Counted from the first letter of the stretch, positions 44,131 through 52,497 are shown. The stretch: DNA of 64,000 bases from JAAURS01 sp044923475 (GCF_044923475.1 NZ_CP137338.1:3100001-3164000), one strand, 5' to 3'. The notes: a model not told the origin generated them from the letters alone. Numbers and translations: made by a program.

Positions 44131-44374
44131 GAATGATTCAGTCTAAAAGTCTGATAAGGTGCTGAAGTGACTGATCTTCTTAAGTTTATCAGGCTGTACG
44201 GGCGTAATGAGTCTGTGTAAAACCTTTAGTGGGGTGTTATGCAGAATAATTCAGTCTAAAAATCTGATTAGGGTGTCATGCGGAATGATTCGGGCTAACA
44301 GTCTAATACATGTCAAGAACACCGATCTACTGAAGGTATGTGATGTATATACGGAACGATTCAGTCTAAATAAT
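44131..44374 (+). repeat. four direct repeats upstream of the restriction endonuclease gene
   Basis: Four related copies of GAATGATTCAGTCTAAAA start near 44131, 44244, 44283 and 44354. The first two continue with (G/A)TCTGAT and the third with GTCTAAT. Spacings are 113, 39 and 71 bases. The 490-base gap holds no plausible gene besides these. They may be regulator binding sites for the restriction gene or remnants of a tandem repeat. This gap also contains the promoter at 44440. Confidence 0.65.
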
Positions 44375-44439
44375 TGTTGGGCTGCTTCGTCTTCTGGTGG
44401 CGGCAGTCTTGACCAGCCATCTGTTTATTCAGAGTTGAG

Positions 44440-44467
44440 TTGCTAAGTTTGCCAGCCAGGTTATAAT
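44440..44467 (+). promoter_or_regulatory. candidate sigma70-type promoter of the restriction endonuclease gene
   Basis: TTGCTA (44440-44445) and a perfect TATAAT (44462-44467) are separated by 16 bases. Transcription would begin near 44474, about 23 bases before the ATG at 44497. No strong ribosome-binding site is seen, which suggests low translation. Confidence 0.6.
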
Positions 44468-44496
44468 GCATCCGTTTCTTGCGTGATTACCTGAGT

Positions 44497-45279
44497 ATGA
44501 GCAATGACAGATCAAGGCAAATTCAGCTTCTCGTCGAGAGATTGCATGGATTGACTAATTCTCAAATCAACTGGGTTGAATCAATTGTTAGTCAATTTAC
44601 TGTCACACACAGCTACGAGATCATTGACTCAAATCTATTTGATACCTGTATGCTGGATAGCTTTGGTGATGCTCTTTTAATTCACCATTGCATGTCTAAA
44701 GAATCATTTTCAAAAGATAAATTTGAATATGTATTGGAAAGAGTTGCAAACTTTTGTGGAAATGATTCTGAAATAGCCAGTCGAGGAAACCCAGGTCACG
44801 ATATCACTATCAATGGAGAAAGGTTTTCTCTGAAAACACAGGCAGATAGGAGTATCAAGGAAAATGAAATCCATATCTCTAAGTTTATGGAACTGGGACA
44901 GGGGCAGTGGGGTGATGTTCCCGAAGATTTAATGAGACTTAGAGATCAGTTTTTTCGGCATATGAGTTCTTACGAACGAATTTTATCGCTGCGTACTCTA
45001 TCTAAATCTCCTAATGATTGGATTTATGAACTTATCGAAATTCCAAAAACTCTACTGTTGGAAGCGAGAGTTGGAGAACTAAGGATGATGACTAGCAGTA
45101 AGCAGTTTCCTAAACCTGGCTATTGTTATGTTCGAGATGAGCTTGGCGAAGAAAAATTTCAGCTTTATTTTGATGGAGGAAGTGAACGCAAATTGCAGAT
45201 AAAGCGTCTACTTAAGAAATATTGCTGCGTTCATGCGAGATGGCAATTTCCTCCTATTGATTTATACGCTCAACTGTAG
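44497..45279 (+). CDS. SmaI-like type II restriction endonuclease (predicted site CCCGGG)
   Basis: 260 residues from ATG 44497. I recognise extended similarity to SmaI as I remember it: NPGHDITI (98-105), IHISKFMELGQG against IHVSKWMELGKG, EIPKTLLLEA, SKQFPKPGYCYV and LYFDGGSERKLQIK. The predicted active site is Asp102 with Lys113 in SLKTQ, a PD-(D/E)xK variant. If specificity is shared it cuts CCC/GGG to blunt ends. The stop overlaps the convergent methyltransferase stop by 18 bases. Base composition (AT-rich codons) differs from flanking housekeeping genes, which suggests transfer. Confidence 0.88.
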   Translation: MSNDRSRQIQLLVERLHGLTNSQINWVESIVSQFTVTHSYEIIDSNLFDTCMLDSFGDALLIHHCMSKESFSKDKFEYVLERVANFCGNDSEIASRGNPGHDITINGERFSLKTQADRSIKENEIHISKFMELGQGQWGDVPEDLMRLRDQFFRHMSSYERILSLRTLSKSPNDWIYELIEIPKTLLLEARVGELRMMTSSKQFPKPGYCYVRDELGEEKFQLYFDGGSERKLQIKRLLKKYCCVHARWQFPPIDLYAQL

Positions 45280-46167
45280 CTGAGAATTTCTGAGACGATT
45301 GTTTGCAATATCTATATATTCAGACTTCAGTTCAATCCCTACACATTTCCTTCCAACTTCCAAGCAAACTTCACCCGTTGTACCTGAACCAAAAAAAGGG
45401 TCAAGAACGAAAGAACCTTCCTGACTTCCAGCCAAAATACAAGGTTTAATTAAGGAACGTGGAAATACAGCAAAATGGGCACCCTTAAATGGTTCAGTAT
45501 TAATGTTCCAAATTGTTTCTAGAGCATTCATAAACCAAACAGTTCGTTTATTCTTTTTCTGACCATTTGTGTAGGTAGGTTCTTTGATAGCCTCGTTGTC
45601 ATAATAGTAACGTTCTGACTTTGAGAAAAGAAACATATATTCATGTGAGCGAGTTGGTCTATCTTTTACTGATTCAGGCTGACAATTGGGTTTGTGCCAA
45701 ATAATATCTGATCGAAGATACCAGCCGTCAGATTGCAACGCGAACGCAATACGCCAAGGTACGCCTATTAAATCTTTAGGCTTAAGCCCATTGGGTGTGG
45801 GTGGCCTGTAGTCCATTCCACGAGCTGGATTTTTCTTGTCATGGTCTCGCCAAGTTCTGTTTCCGCTGGTGTACGAGTCGCCAATGTTCAGCCAAAGTGT
45901 TCCATCATTTGCTAAAGTTCGTCGAACCTCGCGAAACACTGACACGAGATCATTTATGTAATCTTCCAAACATTCTTCTGCACCGATTTGATGATCAGTT
46001 TCGTAATCTCTTAATCCCCAATAGGGAGGGCTTGTGACACAGCATTGAAAAATGCTCTCAGGCATTTTAGCTAACTCAATACGGGAATCACCATGAATTA
46101 TGGTGCACTCCTCAGTCAGACTAGCTGCGTCATCAGAACTGGCCTGTGCATGAGATGTAAATTTCAT
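45262..46167 (-). CDS. DNA (cytosine-N4) methyltransferase, partner of the SmaI-like endonuclease
   Basis: 301 residues. The catalytic SPPYWG is at 46-51 and the SAM-binding FVLDPFFGSGTTGEVC at about 252-267. Motif order IV then I marks the beta class. SPPYW usually denotes N4-cytosine methylation. The middle has LWLNIGDSY, HKPNCQPESVKDRPTRSHEYMFLFSKSERYYYD and FPRSLIKPCI. It presumably protects the same CCCGGG sites. It runs convergent to the endonuclease with an 18-base tail overlap, and its ATG overlaps the stop of the 92-residue gene upstream, so these two are co-translated. Confidence 0.88.
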   Translation of the reverse strand: MKFTSHAQASSDDAASLTEECTIIHGDSRIELAKMPESIFQCCVTSPPYWGLRDYETDHQIGAEECLEDYINDLVSVFREVRRTLANDGTLWLNIGDSYTSGNRTWRDHDKKNPARGMDYRPPTPNGLKPKDLIGVPWRIAFALQSDGWYLRSDIIWHKPNCQPESVKDRPTRSHEYMFLFSKSERYYYDNEAIKEPTYTNGQKKNKRTVWFMNALETIWNINTEPFKGAHFAVFPRSLIKPCILAGSQEGSFVLDPFFGSGTTGEVCLEVGRKCVGIELKSEYIDIANNRLRNSQLQLSV

Positions 46168-46442
46168 TCTTCCTGGTTTCCCTCATTCAAATTGCCCATT
46201 TTCTTCGCAACAAGCCTGTCTATGGCAAGAGCTACTTTCAGATGATCCTCTGTTCCTAATGGATAGGAGGGGCTTTTAGCACCAGAAATAGTTCCATCAA
46301 ACACCATCTGCACTTTAGTCACAGGTACATATTTGTCATCCCATTTTTCAAGTCCTACTGAAACCTTATACTCAGTGCCAGACAAATATGGTTCGCTTGC
46401 TGGAATCAATTCATACAGTTCTGGGAAGAAGGTTTTAGACAT
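46164..46442 (-). CDS. small protein co-transcribed with the methyltransferase, unknown function
   Basis: 92 residues. Strand-rich N-terminal part (LSGTEYKVSVGLEKWDDKYVPVTKVQMVFDG), then helical KVALAIDRLVAKKM and an acidic end. Its last bases overlap the methyltransferase start, so it is the first gene of that operon. Type II systems often have a controller protein at this place. This protein shows no helix-turn-helix, so I do not call it a C protein. It could modulate either enzyme. Confidence 0.6.
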   Translation of the reverse strand: MSKTFFPELYELIPASEPYLSGTEYKVSVGLEKWDDKYVPVTKVQMVFDGTISGAKSPSYPLGTEDHLKVALAIDRLVAKKMGNLNEGNQEE

Positions 46443-46479
46443 AGCTCCTCTTGTAGAGGCTGGTCAGGGACGATAAAAC

Positions 46480-46507
46480 CCTATAGGCTCCTATAGGTAT
46501 CTATAGT
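46480..46507 (-). promoter_or_regulatory. helically phased palindromes upstream of the methyltransferase operon
   Basis: CCTATAGG at 46480-46487 is repeated exactly at 46490-46497. A third imperfect copy (TCTATAGT) is at 46500-46507, all 10 bases apart. The set lies within a larger symmetrical sequence beginning GATAAAACC and ending TTTTACCCTATC. It is 38 bases upstream of the 92-residue gene. One-turn spacing of palindromes is typical of an operator for a dimeric regulator; no regulator is identified. Confidence 0.5.
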
Positions 46508-47594
46508 TTTACCCTATCTATCTCTGCGTGTCAACAGCAGCCCAATCGGGATAGGGAGAATCCTCACGAATCCCCCCTCCCACACCACCCATCATGCGGC
46601 TCCGCAATGGGCGGTTCCAAACCTAACTGCTAGACAAACTGACTGACTTCTTTGCATAACCCTGAACTTTCATCCATAGGTCGCGAATCGAAAGCAATCC
46701 TTGTTTCGCTAACCATTCATTGGTCATTCCCGTCTGCGTCGCCAACGTTCTCGACAATCGCCAATAGCCTTTACGACTAAGACCCGTCAAAATCGCATGA
46801 CTGCGAGACGTTCCCAGTTGCAATAGGTTGCCGATGCGCGTCCTTGGTCTGCGCCATTGTTTCCAATAGCACATCCGTATCCGTCGCCTCAGCCATCCGT
46901 CTAATTCTGGAATCGGCCCATACAGTTGGGAAACACCACAGTAGCCCATCCATCCTCTTAGATATTGGTTCAACCGCTCAATTCGATATTCCATTGACAC
47001 TCGCCATCGCCGCGAAGTTAGTCCGCGCAACCGATGCTTAAAGTCTTGGAATGCACGCTCGCTCCAGATGATTCGGATGCCCTGAAACGTAAAGCTCAGA
47101 TATTCCAAATCCTCAATTCGACGCACTCGACTTTTAAGCGGATTCACCTTCAGACGTAACGCTTGGGTTAGATAGCGAGTTACCCTCGCCATCACCCGCC
47201 GTCCCGCTCGCGATGATTTGACCAATATGACCACATCGTCCACATAGCGGGCAAAGCGGTGTCCTCGGCGTTGCAGTTCTTGGTCAAGGTCATCCAATAA
47301 GATATTGGCGAGCAATGGCGATAGGGGCGAACCCTGAGGTGTCCCCCATTCCGTTGCTTGCACGACTCCCTCGACCATGACCCCAGCGCGCAGATAACGA
47401 CCTATCAAGCTGAGGAGTTTCTTGTCCCGCACCTTGCGGGCGACTCTAGACATTAGGACATCATGGTTGACGTTATCAAAGAACTTTTCCAAGTCCAAAT
47501 CTACGACGACTCGGTATCCTTGTTTGACGTATGCCTTTACCTGTTCGATCGCACCGTGGGCGCTTCGCTTTGGACGACATCCATAGCTCAAAGC

Positions 47595-47749
47595 CCTTAG
47601 TGGTGCAGAAAACTCCTGAAACCCTGTAAACTCGTTATTCTCAACAAGGCCATTTATTGAGAATATACAAAAAATTAACGGAAATAGGTAGCTTGAGCCT
47701 ATGGTAAATCCGCTCTAAATAGGCCTAAAAAGTTTTCTGCACCACTAAG
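47595..47749. mobile_element. 155-bp MITE related to the IS4-like element at 9934
   Basis: The ends CCTTAGTGGTGCAGAAAACT are complementary and match the right terminal repeat of the IS4-like element at 9934-11238. The interior is AT-rich with no gene. Flanking repeats are GCTCAAAGC (47586-47594) and GCTCAATGC (47750-47758), one mismatch. It inserted across the left end of the IS4-family element. It is probably mobilised in trans by the transposase at 10051. Confidence 0.85.
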
Positions 47750-47775
47750 GCTCAATGCCACTGAAATAAGCTAAA

Positions 47776-49143
47776 TCAATTTACTAGAGCAGCTTTGAGA
47801 ACAGCACGAGGTTTATTCATTCGCGCAAATGGCTTTGGCCTACGTTTTAGCACTCTGGGTTCAGACCGAAAAACTCTCAAAGGCAGCAAGTCCTTTGCTA
47901 CAACCTCCATTAGAACTCGATACAAATTTTGCTGTATCTTTTGCGTTGTAATTGCCAACAACCCTATTGTTTGTAGGAACTGCTGTCGAGTTCCCTGCAA
48001 CGACAGTCGAGATAGGGCTTGTTCTGAGGATTGCGCTGTCTGGAGCATGACGGTTCGCAAGAGATTGTAGGCCAATAGATGTGCCCAGAGGTCTTTGCGC
48101 ACCATTTGCGGGGTTTTGGCGCTGAGCATCTCCATACCCAAGGTGGTTTTGAGATGTCGTAAATTAACCTCAGCCGCCTGCCATCTCAGACCGTAGAGTT
48201 GACCTAACTGCTTGGCACTATAGCGTTTGGCATCGAGTAAAGTCGTGACAATAATGATTCGTAGGTCTCGAAAACCTGGACGACGGATTAGGATAGACAC
48301 CTCGCGAACATCTAAAAACTTTGGCAACTGGCTAAAGTCTTCCTCACTCATGTGTTGAGGAGGTTTGGAAGGTTTATGCCATCGAACAGCATGGTCTCCA
48401 ATACCCAGCTTCTGACCTCGACGAAAATCGCTATGACGGGCATGATGCTTACGAAACACCCCATCAGCGCCCTGGGCTTGGACTAAGGCCAGATCTGTAA
48501 AAGTTCCATAAGCTCGGTCGCCGAGCCCTACATCCCCAGGCACTAAGTCCGCATACAGCAGACGACTCAATTCCAGCTCACTGGTCTTAAAACAGCTCAC
48601 GCAAGCCGACACAACCGCACCTGTCATTAAGGAGAAGACCACCACAAGCTTGGCGATGGGAAATCCACACCCTGGCTTTTGGTTACTGTGTTGAGGATAA
48701 TCGGCTTGGTTGGCAGGCGTATCGCTCATCAGCACTGTGGTACCGTCATAGACCCGCACCCGAAGTCCACACCATTGTTCGGTCGAGGGAATCGTTTGTT
48801 CTAACGACTCCGCCGTATCGGGAATCAGACGCTGCAAGACGCTTTCGCTCAATCGTTGACGGGCTTTACTATAGGCTCCAGTATCAGGGGAGGGGCTGTC
48901 TCCGCCTGCCGCTCCCACCCAAGCCGTAATCCGTTTGACGGCATTGCTGAGGCTTTTATCCGGGTCTAAAACTTGAGACAGGAGTGCCCATAGCGTCACA
49001 ATCGGCGTATACACACAGTTTCGATACTGAATATTTTCTTCTACTAAAATTTCTTCAATCCGCGACGCTGGCAATATCTTCAACCAAGGTAATCCAATAC
49101 TCTGATTGAACTGCTGCTTGAGAATTTCGGCACGATTCAGCAT
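47776..49143 (-). CDS. IS4-family transposase
   Basis: 455 residues. Asp in VRVYDGTTVLMSDTP (about 150) and Asp in GDVGLGDRAYGTF (about 228) are the likely first two catalytic residues. The YREK-like segment YGLRWQAAEVNLRHLKTTLGME (about 340-361) carries the Glu. A basic C terminus follows (RVLKRRPKPFARMNKPR). The frame is complete. It is clearly a different IS4 subgroup from the transposase at 10051. Confidence 0.9.
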   Translation of the reverse strand: MLNRAEILKQQFNQSIGLPWLKILPASRIEEILVEENIQYRNCVYTPIVTLWALLSQVLDPDKSLSNAVKRITAWVGAAGGDSPSPDTGAYSKARQRLSESVLQRLIPDTAESLEQTIPSTEQWCGLRVRVYDGTTVLMSDTPANQADYPQHSNQKPGCGFPIAKLVVVFSLMTGAVVSACVSCFKTSELELSRLLYADLVPGDVGLGDRAYGTFTDLALVQAQGADGVFRKHHARHSDFRRGQKLGIGDHAVRWHKPSKPPQHMSEEDFSQLPKFLDVREVSILIRRPGFRDLRIIIVTTLLDAKRYSAKQLGQLYGLRWQAAEVNLRHLKTTLGMEMLSAKTPQMVRKDLWAHLLAYNLLRTVMLQTAQSSEQALSRLSLQGTRQQFLQTIGLLAITTQKIQQNLYRVLMEVVAKDLLPLRVFRSEPRVLKRRPKPFARMNKPRAVLKAALVN

Positions 49144-50161
49144 AAGATAAGGAGGTATTATTTTGGTCTGTAAGGCTATGATGCTTCTAAATCATGCCTT
49201 GCAGATTTTTTTGTCTCCTTATTTCAGTGGCATTGATCCATAGCTTGAGTCTGAAAATTCAGGGTCAAACATGGGGGTTAGGATTTGCAGGATGGCTTGC
49301 TGAATCACGCGGTCTATGACCGTCGGTACTCCTAGCAATCTCTCTCCCTTTCCTCCTGGCTTGGGAATGACGACCCGACGCACAGGGGAGGGTTGATAGG
49401 TGCCGTCCCGCAAGGATTGGCGAATCTCGTCCCAGTGAAGACGAGCATGGTCTGGAAAGTCTTTGAGGCCCATTCCGTCGATGCCGGGGGCTCCTTTGTT
49501 TGACTTTACCTGTTTCCACGCTCGGTGCAGGTGCCCTGGGCATAAGATTTGCTCCATCAGGTTTATCTCTAAGGCTGGCTGCATGGTTCCACGCCAAGGC
49601 GCTTCTCCCCCGGTCGGGTTCGTCAAAGTGTTTGAGTGTTCCATGGCTCCTCCTTTTCTCGGTTTGGTTCGGCCCTTCGCCTTGTCTTTTCCATTACAGG
49701 AAAGCGTTTGACTACTATGGCCTCGGCTGACTTCTGCCCTCTCGTCGCTTGTTGCCAAGCGACGGGCTGTTTGGGTTGCGTTAGGGTTCTGTGGTGTTTC
49801 CAGTCCTTTCGGGCTGGCCCTCATTCAGACTCCCTTGGCTCTCGAACAGTCAGGGGGGGCAGACCTCCCCAGATAAGAACATGAACTTTCCCTGCCCAAC
49901 TGCATCATTTACCGTGTTCCCTAAACCAATGGACTTCGTTGTGGTGTGCCAACTCGTCCCAGGAATTTCAGCCTTCTATGATGTTTCTGTTCGTCAGCTC
50001 GCAGTTTTGCCGCTGGCTTCCTTCAGACCTTTCCTCGCGGAAACGCCCTTGCCTTAAGCTAGTAGTTAGCGCCACTCGGGTCTATAAATTGACCATTTGG
50101 ACGTTGGTTCTCCTACAGAAGACTTTCACCTCATGAGTTCATGCCCATGCTGGGCGTACAC

Positions 50162-50479
50162 AAGCCCGCTGCACCGGAACGAATATAAGCTATCGTTAGG
50201 ACGCAAAGTTTGTCTGCGTCCGGTGAGCGGGAACGTTAGATCCTCCAGCAGTTTCTAGTGTTTTTCTCAGTTCATTTTTGGGTTTATTGCTGAGTTTAAG
50301 TGGTGTGATTTTTGGGCTGTAGTTGTACAGTTTAGTTGTTGGGGTGGTGGGGCGATCGCCCTTCACAAAACACACACAATGCATTGCGCAGGCGGTACAA
50401 TAAATTCAACAGTTCAGGTCGCTTTACTGCATTGGTGTAAACATCGTTAGGGTGTAAGCCTAATTAATAAGACAAGTGA
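50162..50479. other. intergenic region beyond the group II intron
   Basis: About 320 bases without a convincing gene. It holds the 5' exon side of the intron insertion, a 7-base hairpin GGACGCA/TGCGTCC (50199-50221) and one GCGATCGCC motif near 50352. No promoter is evident before the small genes at 50480. Confidence 0.35.
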
Positions 50480-50665
50480 ATGGATCCGACTGACGAGCAA
50501 CTCCTCACATTCTATAGAATCGTTCGACGGGCGGTTCTGTTGTCCTCATTCATCTCTTTTGTGGAACTGGCTCCAGACAATAATCTTTATGTCTACATTG
50601 GCCGTTATGATGCCTTGGAGAGTTCTGTTATTTGCATTCTTCCTAATGGAGATTACGAGCTATGA
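50480..50665 (+). CDS. small protein, possibly DUF6888-like
   Basis: 61 residues. PTDEQLLTFYRIVRRAVLLSSF, then NNLYVYIGRYDAL and a hydrophobic ending ICILPNGDYEL. It resembles short cyanobacterial proteins of about 60 residues that end PxGxWxF and occur paired with another small protein. Its stop overlaps the ATG of the next gene by four bases (ATGA), so the two are translated together. Such coupled small pairs in accessory DNA may be toxin-antitoxin-like; that is inference. Confidence 0.55.
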   Translation: MDPTDEQLLTFYRIVRRAVLLSSFISFVELAPDNNLYVYIGRYDALESSVICILPNGDYEL

Positions 50666-50880
50666 CCCATTTAGATCTGACTTCCCTAAATAAGCAGCAG
50701 CTCACTGCTCTGCTCTGGGATCTTAAAGGTACCCCTGCCGTTCACTCAATCTATCAGGAACTCAGGACGCGCCCCTCCGAAGTGACGATCGAATTCTCAG
50801 ATCCAGAGTGGGAAAGCAAGACGGATGAGGCACTAAAGCAGGTACTCGGCATAGTCAAACACTCAGATCGGAGAACGTAG
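50662..50880 (+). CDS. small protein, possibly DUF6887-like, coupled to the gene upstream
   Basis: 72 residues. DLTSLNKQQLTALLWDLKGTPAVHSIYQEL is a helical N-terminal region of the kind seen in DUF6887-type proteins, followed by an acidic segment (VTIEFSDPEWESK) and a basic tail. The ATG overlaps the preceding stop by four bases. Function is unknown; the pairing is the main clue. Confidence 0.55.
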   Translation: MTHLDLTSLNKQQLTALLWDLKGTPAVHSIYQELRTRPSEVTIEFSDPEWESKTDEALKQVLGIVKHSDRRT

Positions 50881-50917
50881 CATTGTCTCGCTAACTCCGT
50901 TGACAAATGAACAGAGG

Positions 50918-51481
50918 TTAATCAGTCAAGTAATCAAAGAGCTGCTTGACCGAAATTTTAATCGCTCCTGCAAAGGTGGGGACTGGCAGCAGCATCTGTG
51001 GCTCATCAAAAAATCGCGGCGTTTGGTTCGGCTGATAGACAAAAATACAGGATTCCTCAGAATCAATTATCCAGCCCATCTCCGTACCATGGTCTAGACA
51101 ATGCACAACATTTCGCAGGACTTTCGTTTGGCGTTGGTCGGGGGACAGAATTTCGATAACCCAATCAGGATGCAGTTCAAACCGATTGGATACCCTGCCA
51201 TCTGGCTCTCTAGGAATACGTTCCCAACGAAAAACTGCAATATCTGGGACAAGCGATCGCCCGCCGAAAGTACATCGAAGTTCAGGATAGGCATGGGCAA
51301 TTTTCAATGGGCTGAGAGTGTTGTCTATATCTCCCGTCAAATCTCGCTGCAACGTACTATGTTCGCCTTGAGGCATTGGCTTTTGGATGATTTGACCGTC
51401 TATATATTCACTGGCAGGCTTTGTTTCGGGCTGCCGCAGAAACTCTTCTAGCGTGATGAGTTGAGTGGGTGTTTGAACCAT
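50918..51481 (-). CDS. Uma2-family (DUF820) endonuclease-like protein
   Basis: 187 residues from ATG 51481 (MVQTPTQLITLEEFL); a start at 51499 adds six. Family features are YIDGQIIQKPMPQGEHSTLQ, the PD-(D/E)xK core RSLVPDIAVFRWERIP (VPDIAV, about 80) and DWVIEILSPDQRQTKV (EILSP, about 108-112), then GTEMGWIIDSEE. These proteins are very numerous in cyanobacteria, probably as stand-alone nuclease folds; the biological role is not established. The catalytic Asp and Glu are in place. Confidence 0.88.
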   Translation of the reverse strand: MVQTPTQLITLEEFLRQPETKPASEYIDGQIIQKPMPQGEHSTLQRDLTGDIDNTLSPLKIAHAYPELRCTFGGRSLVPDIAVFRWERIPREPDGRVSNRFELHPDWVIEILSPDQRQTKVLRNVVHCLDHGTEMGWIIDSEESCIFVYQPNQTPRFFDEPQMLLPVPTFAGAIKISVKQLFDYLTD

Positions 51482-51650
51482 AAAACTCGACCTAAGCAAC
51501 TTTAGAGCGTATTGCCTTATCTCATGTCGTCAGTGTAGCTCAGTCAATGTTGAATGTTTTGCATTTGAAGTATTGCCAGTCGATTGCTCAACACCGCGAG
51601 CCATTAGAAGAAACTTGCCATCTTCTAGGTCCGGTGCAGACCTATTTTCT

Positions 51651-52403
51651 TTAAGATGCCGCCGAATTAAATACCGGGAGTTCGACCTCGGCGATCGCTC
51701 GAACGGGACGCAACCGCAGATCTTGATAAAATTCCTGTTGTTCTAGCTCGATTTTGCCCTGAGCGCTGAGCAGCAGCAACGCCCAAAATAAACCCACCCG
51801 ATCGTTTTTGATTTCCAGCAGCGCTTCAAAGTCCAACCACCGATCGTTCAGACAGGTATCCGCCAAAATTAGCTCCAGCTCCCCCGCCACCTCCGTCAGG
51901 TTTTCTGGGTGGGAGAGCTGGGAGATAGCCTTGATAGACTGGGCGCGAGTGGGCCGCAAGACCTTTTTGACCTTGCCCAGCCGCGACTGCCGATCCACCG
52001 CAACGGCAATCAACTCCAATTGCTGAATTAACTCTCCCAGCGTCACCCGCCGCCGTGGGAAAGGATGCGCCACCGGACGGCGGTGCAAGCGTCGCTCCAG
52101 GTTGAGGGGCAAAGTCCCGCCCAAAAAATCTCCATCTTCAAATTCTAAAAGCTCAAACGCTTCTTCTACCACCTCTTCCGCAGGGTTCAAGCCCGCCAAA
52201 GTTTCCGCCTTCAACAAAATCAACATGGAGGCATACAAAAATGCTTGGCCAGAGGTCGCCAGATCTTGAGGGTGGCTGAGGGAAAGTTCGCTCAAAAACC
52301 GATCGAACACCTCCACCACATTGACATCCCAAGGATCGATCTCTCCACGCTGCGCCAAGTCTATGAGAAGGGCGATCGCGTCATCTGCAAACGAATGACT
52401 CAT
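51651..52403 (-). CDS. scpA: segregation and condensation protein A
   Basis: 250 residues. N-terminal ADDAIALLIDLAQRGEIDPWDVNVVEVFDRFL matches the ScpA start, which contacts the SMC neck. The DFLATSG-like segment is DLATSGQAFLYASMLILLKAETL. The C-terminal winged helix is FWALLLLSAQGKIELEQQEFYQDLRL. It is the kleisin of the bacterial SMC complex in chromosome condensation. Cyanobacterial scpA is often apart from scpB, as here. A hairpin at 52498 separates it from lapA upstream. Confidence 0.92.
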   Translation of the reverse strand: MSHSFADDAIALLIDLAQRGEIDPWDVNVVEVFDRFLSELSLSHPQDLATSGQAFLYASMLILLKAETLAGLNPAEEVVEEAFELLEFEDGDFLGGTLPLNLERRLHRRPVAHPFPRRRVTLGELIQQLELIAVAVDRQSRLGKVKKVLRPTRAQSIKAISQLSHPENLTEVAGELELILADTCLNDRWLDFEALLEIKNDRVGLFWALLLLSAQGKIELEQQEFYQDLRLRPVRAIAEVELPVFNSAAS

Positions 52404-52497
52404 AATGAGGACTCAGGTTCGAGCTAATCTTATCGGGTACGACTCTGAAAGTCGAGCATTCCTGCAAAATTAAAAGATTTAATGCCGCTTCTAATAT

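Larger units (their letters stand above)
47589..49235 (-). mobile_element. IS4-family insertion sequence in the intron reverse transcriptase
   Basis: Terminal inverted repeats CAATGCCACTGAAATAAG occur at both ends (the left one split by the MITE after CAA). The direct repeat ATCCATAGCT lies at 47579-47588 and 49236-49245. Without the MITE the element is about 1.48 kb. A 10-base duplication fits the IS4 family. Its transposase frame is intact, but the broken left end should prevent transposition. Confidence 0.9.
46623..49824 (-). pseudogene. group II intron reverse transcriptase/maturase, split by an IS
   Basis: The 5' part (49824-49236) runs through HLHRAWKQVKSNKGAPGIDGM and RRVVIPKPGGKGERLLGVPT to FSDSSYG. 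The 3' part (47578-46623) resumes CRPKRSAHGAIEQVKAYV and contains the catalytic FARYVDDVVILVKS (YVDD) and the maturase region ending AKKSVSLSSS. Removing the IS, the MITE and one 10-bp duplication joins SSYG to CRPK in frame, giving about 518 codons. The start may instead be MEHSNTL at 49644. No HNH endonuclease domain is present. The gene is inactivated. Confidence 0.9.
46544..50161 (-). mobile_element. group II intron with interrupted reverse transcriptase
   Basis: The 5' end is placed at GTGTACGCCCAGC (50161 on the complement), followed by ATGGGCATGAACT and TGAGGTGAAAGT, typical of bacterial group II intron starts; the usual GTGYG is changed to GTGTA. The 3' end is CCTATCCCGATT near 46544, defined by comparison with the second copy at 22518-22893. 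Without the nested elements it is about 1.96 kb. The 5' RNA region before the ORF is about 340 bases or more. I could not draw a textbook domain V from the 3' part, although GAGCCGCAT and a GC-rich hairpin are there. Confidence 0.85.

Noticed and set aside
46164..46442. Controller (C) protein of the restriction system
   Set aside because: No helix-turn-helix motif can be seen, although position and size would fit.
49463..50057. Several plus-strand frames opposite the group II intron 5' region
   Set aside because: They lie antisense to the reverse transcriptase and the structured intron RNA, and their sequences are low-complexity; no support as genes.
50900..51097. Plus-strand frame of 65 codons
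   Set aside because: It is antisense to the Uma2-type gene, whose motifs are intact on the minus strand.
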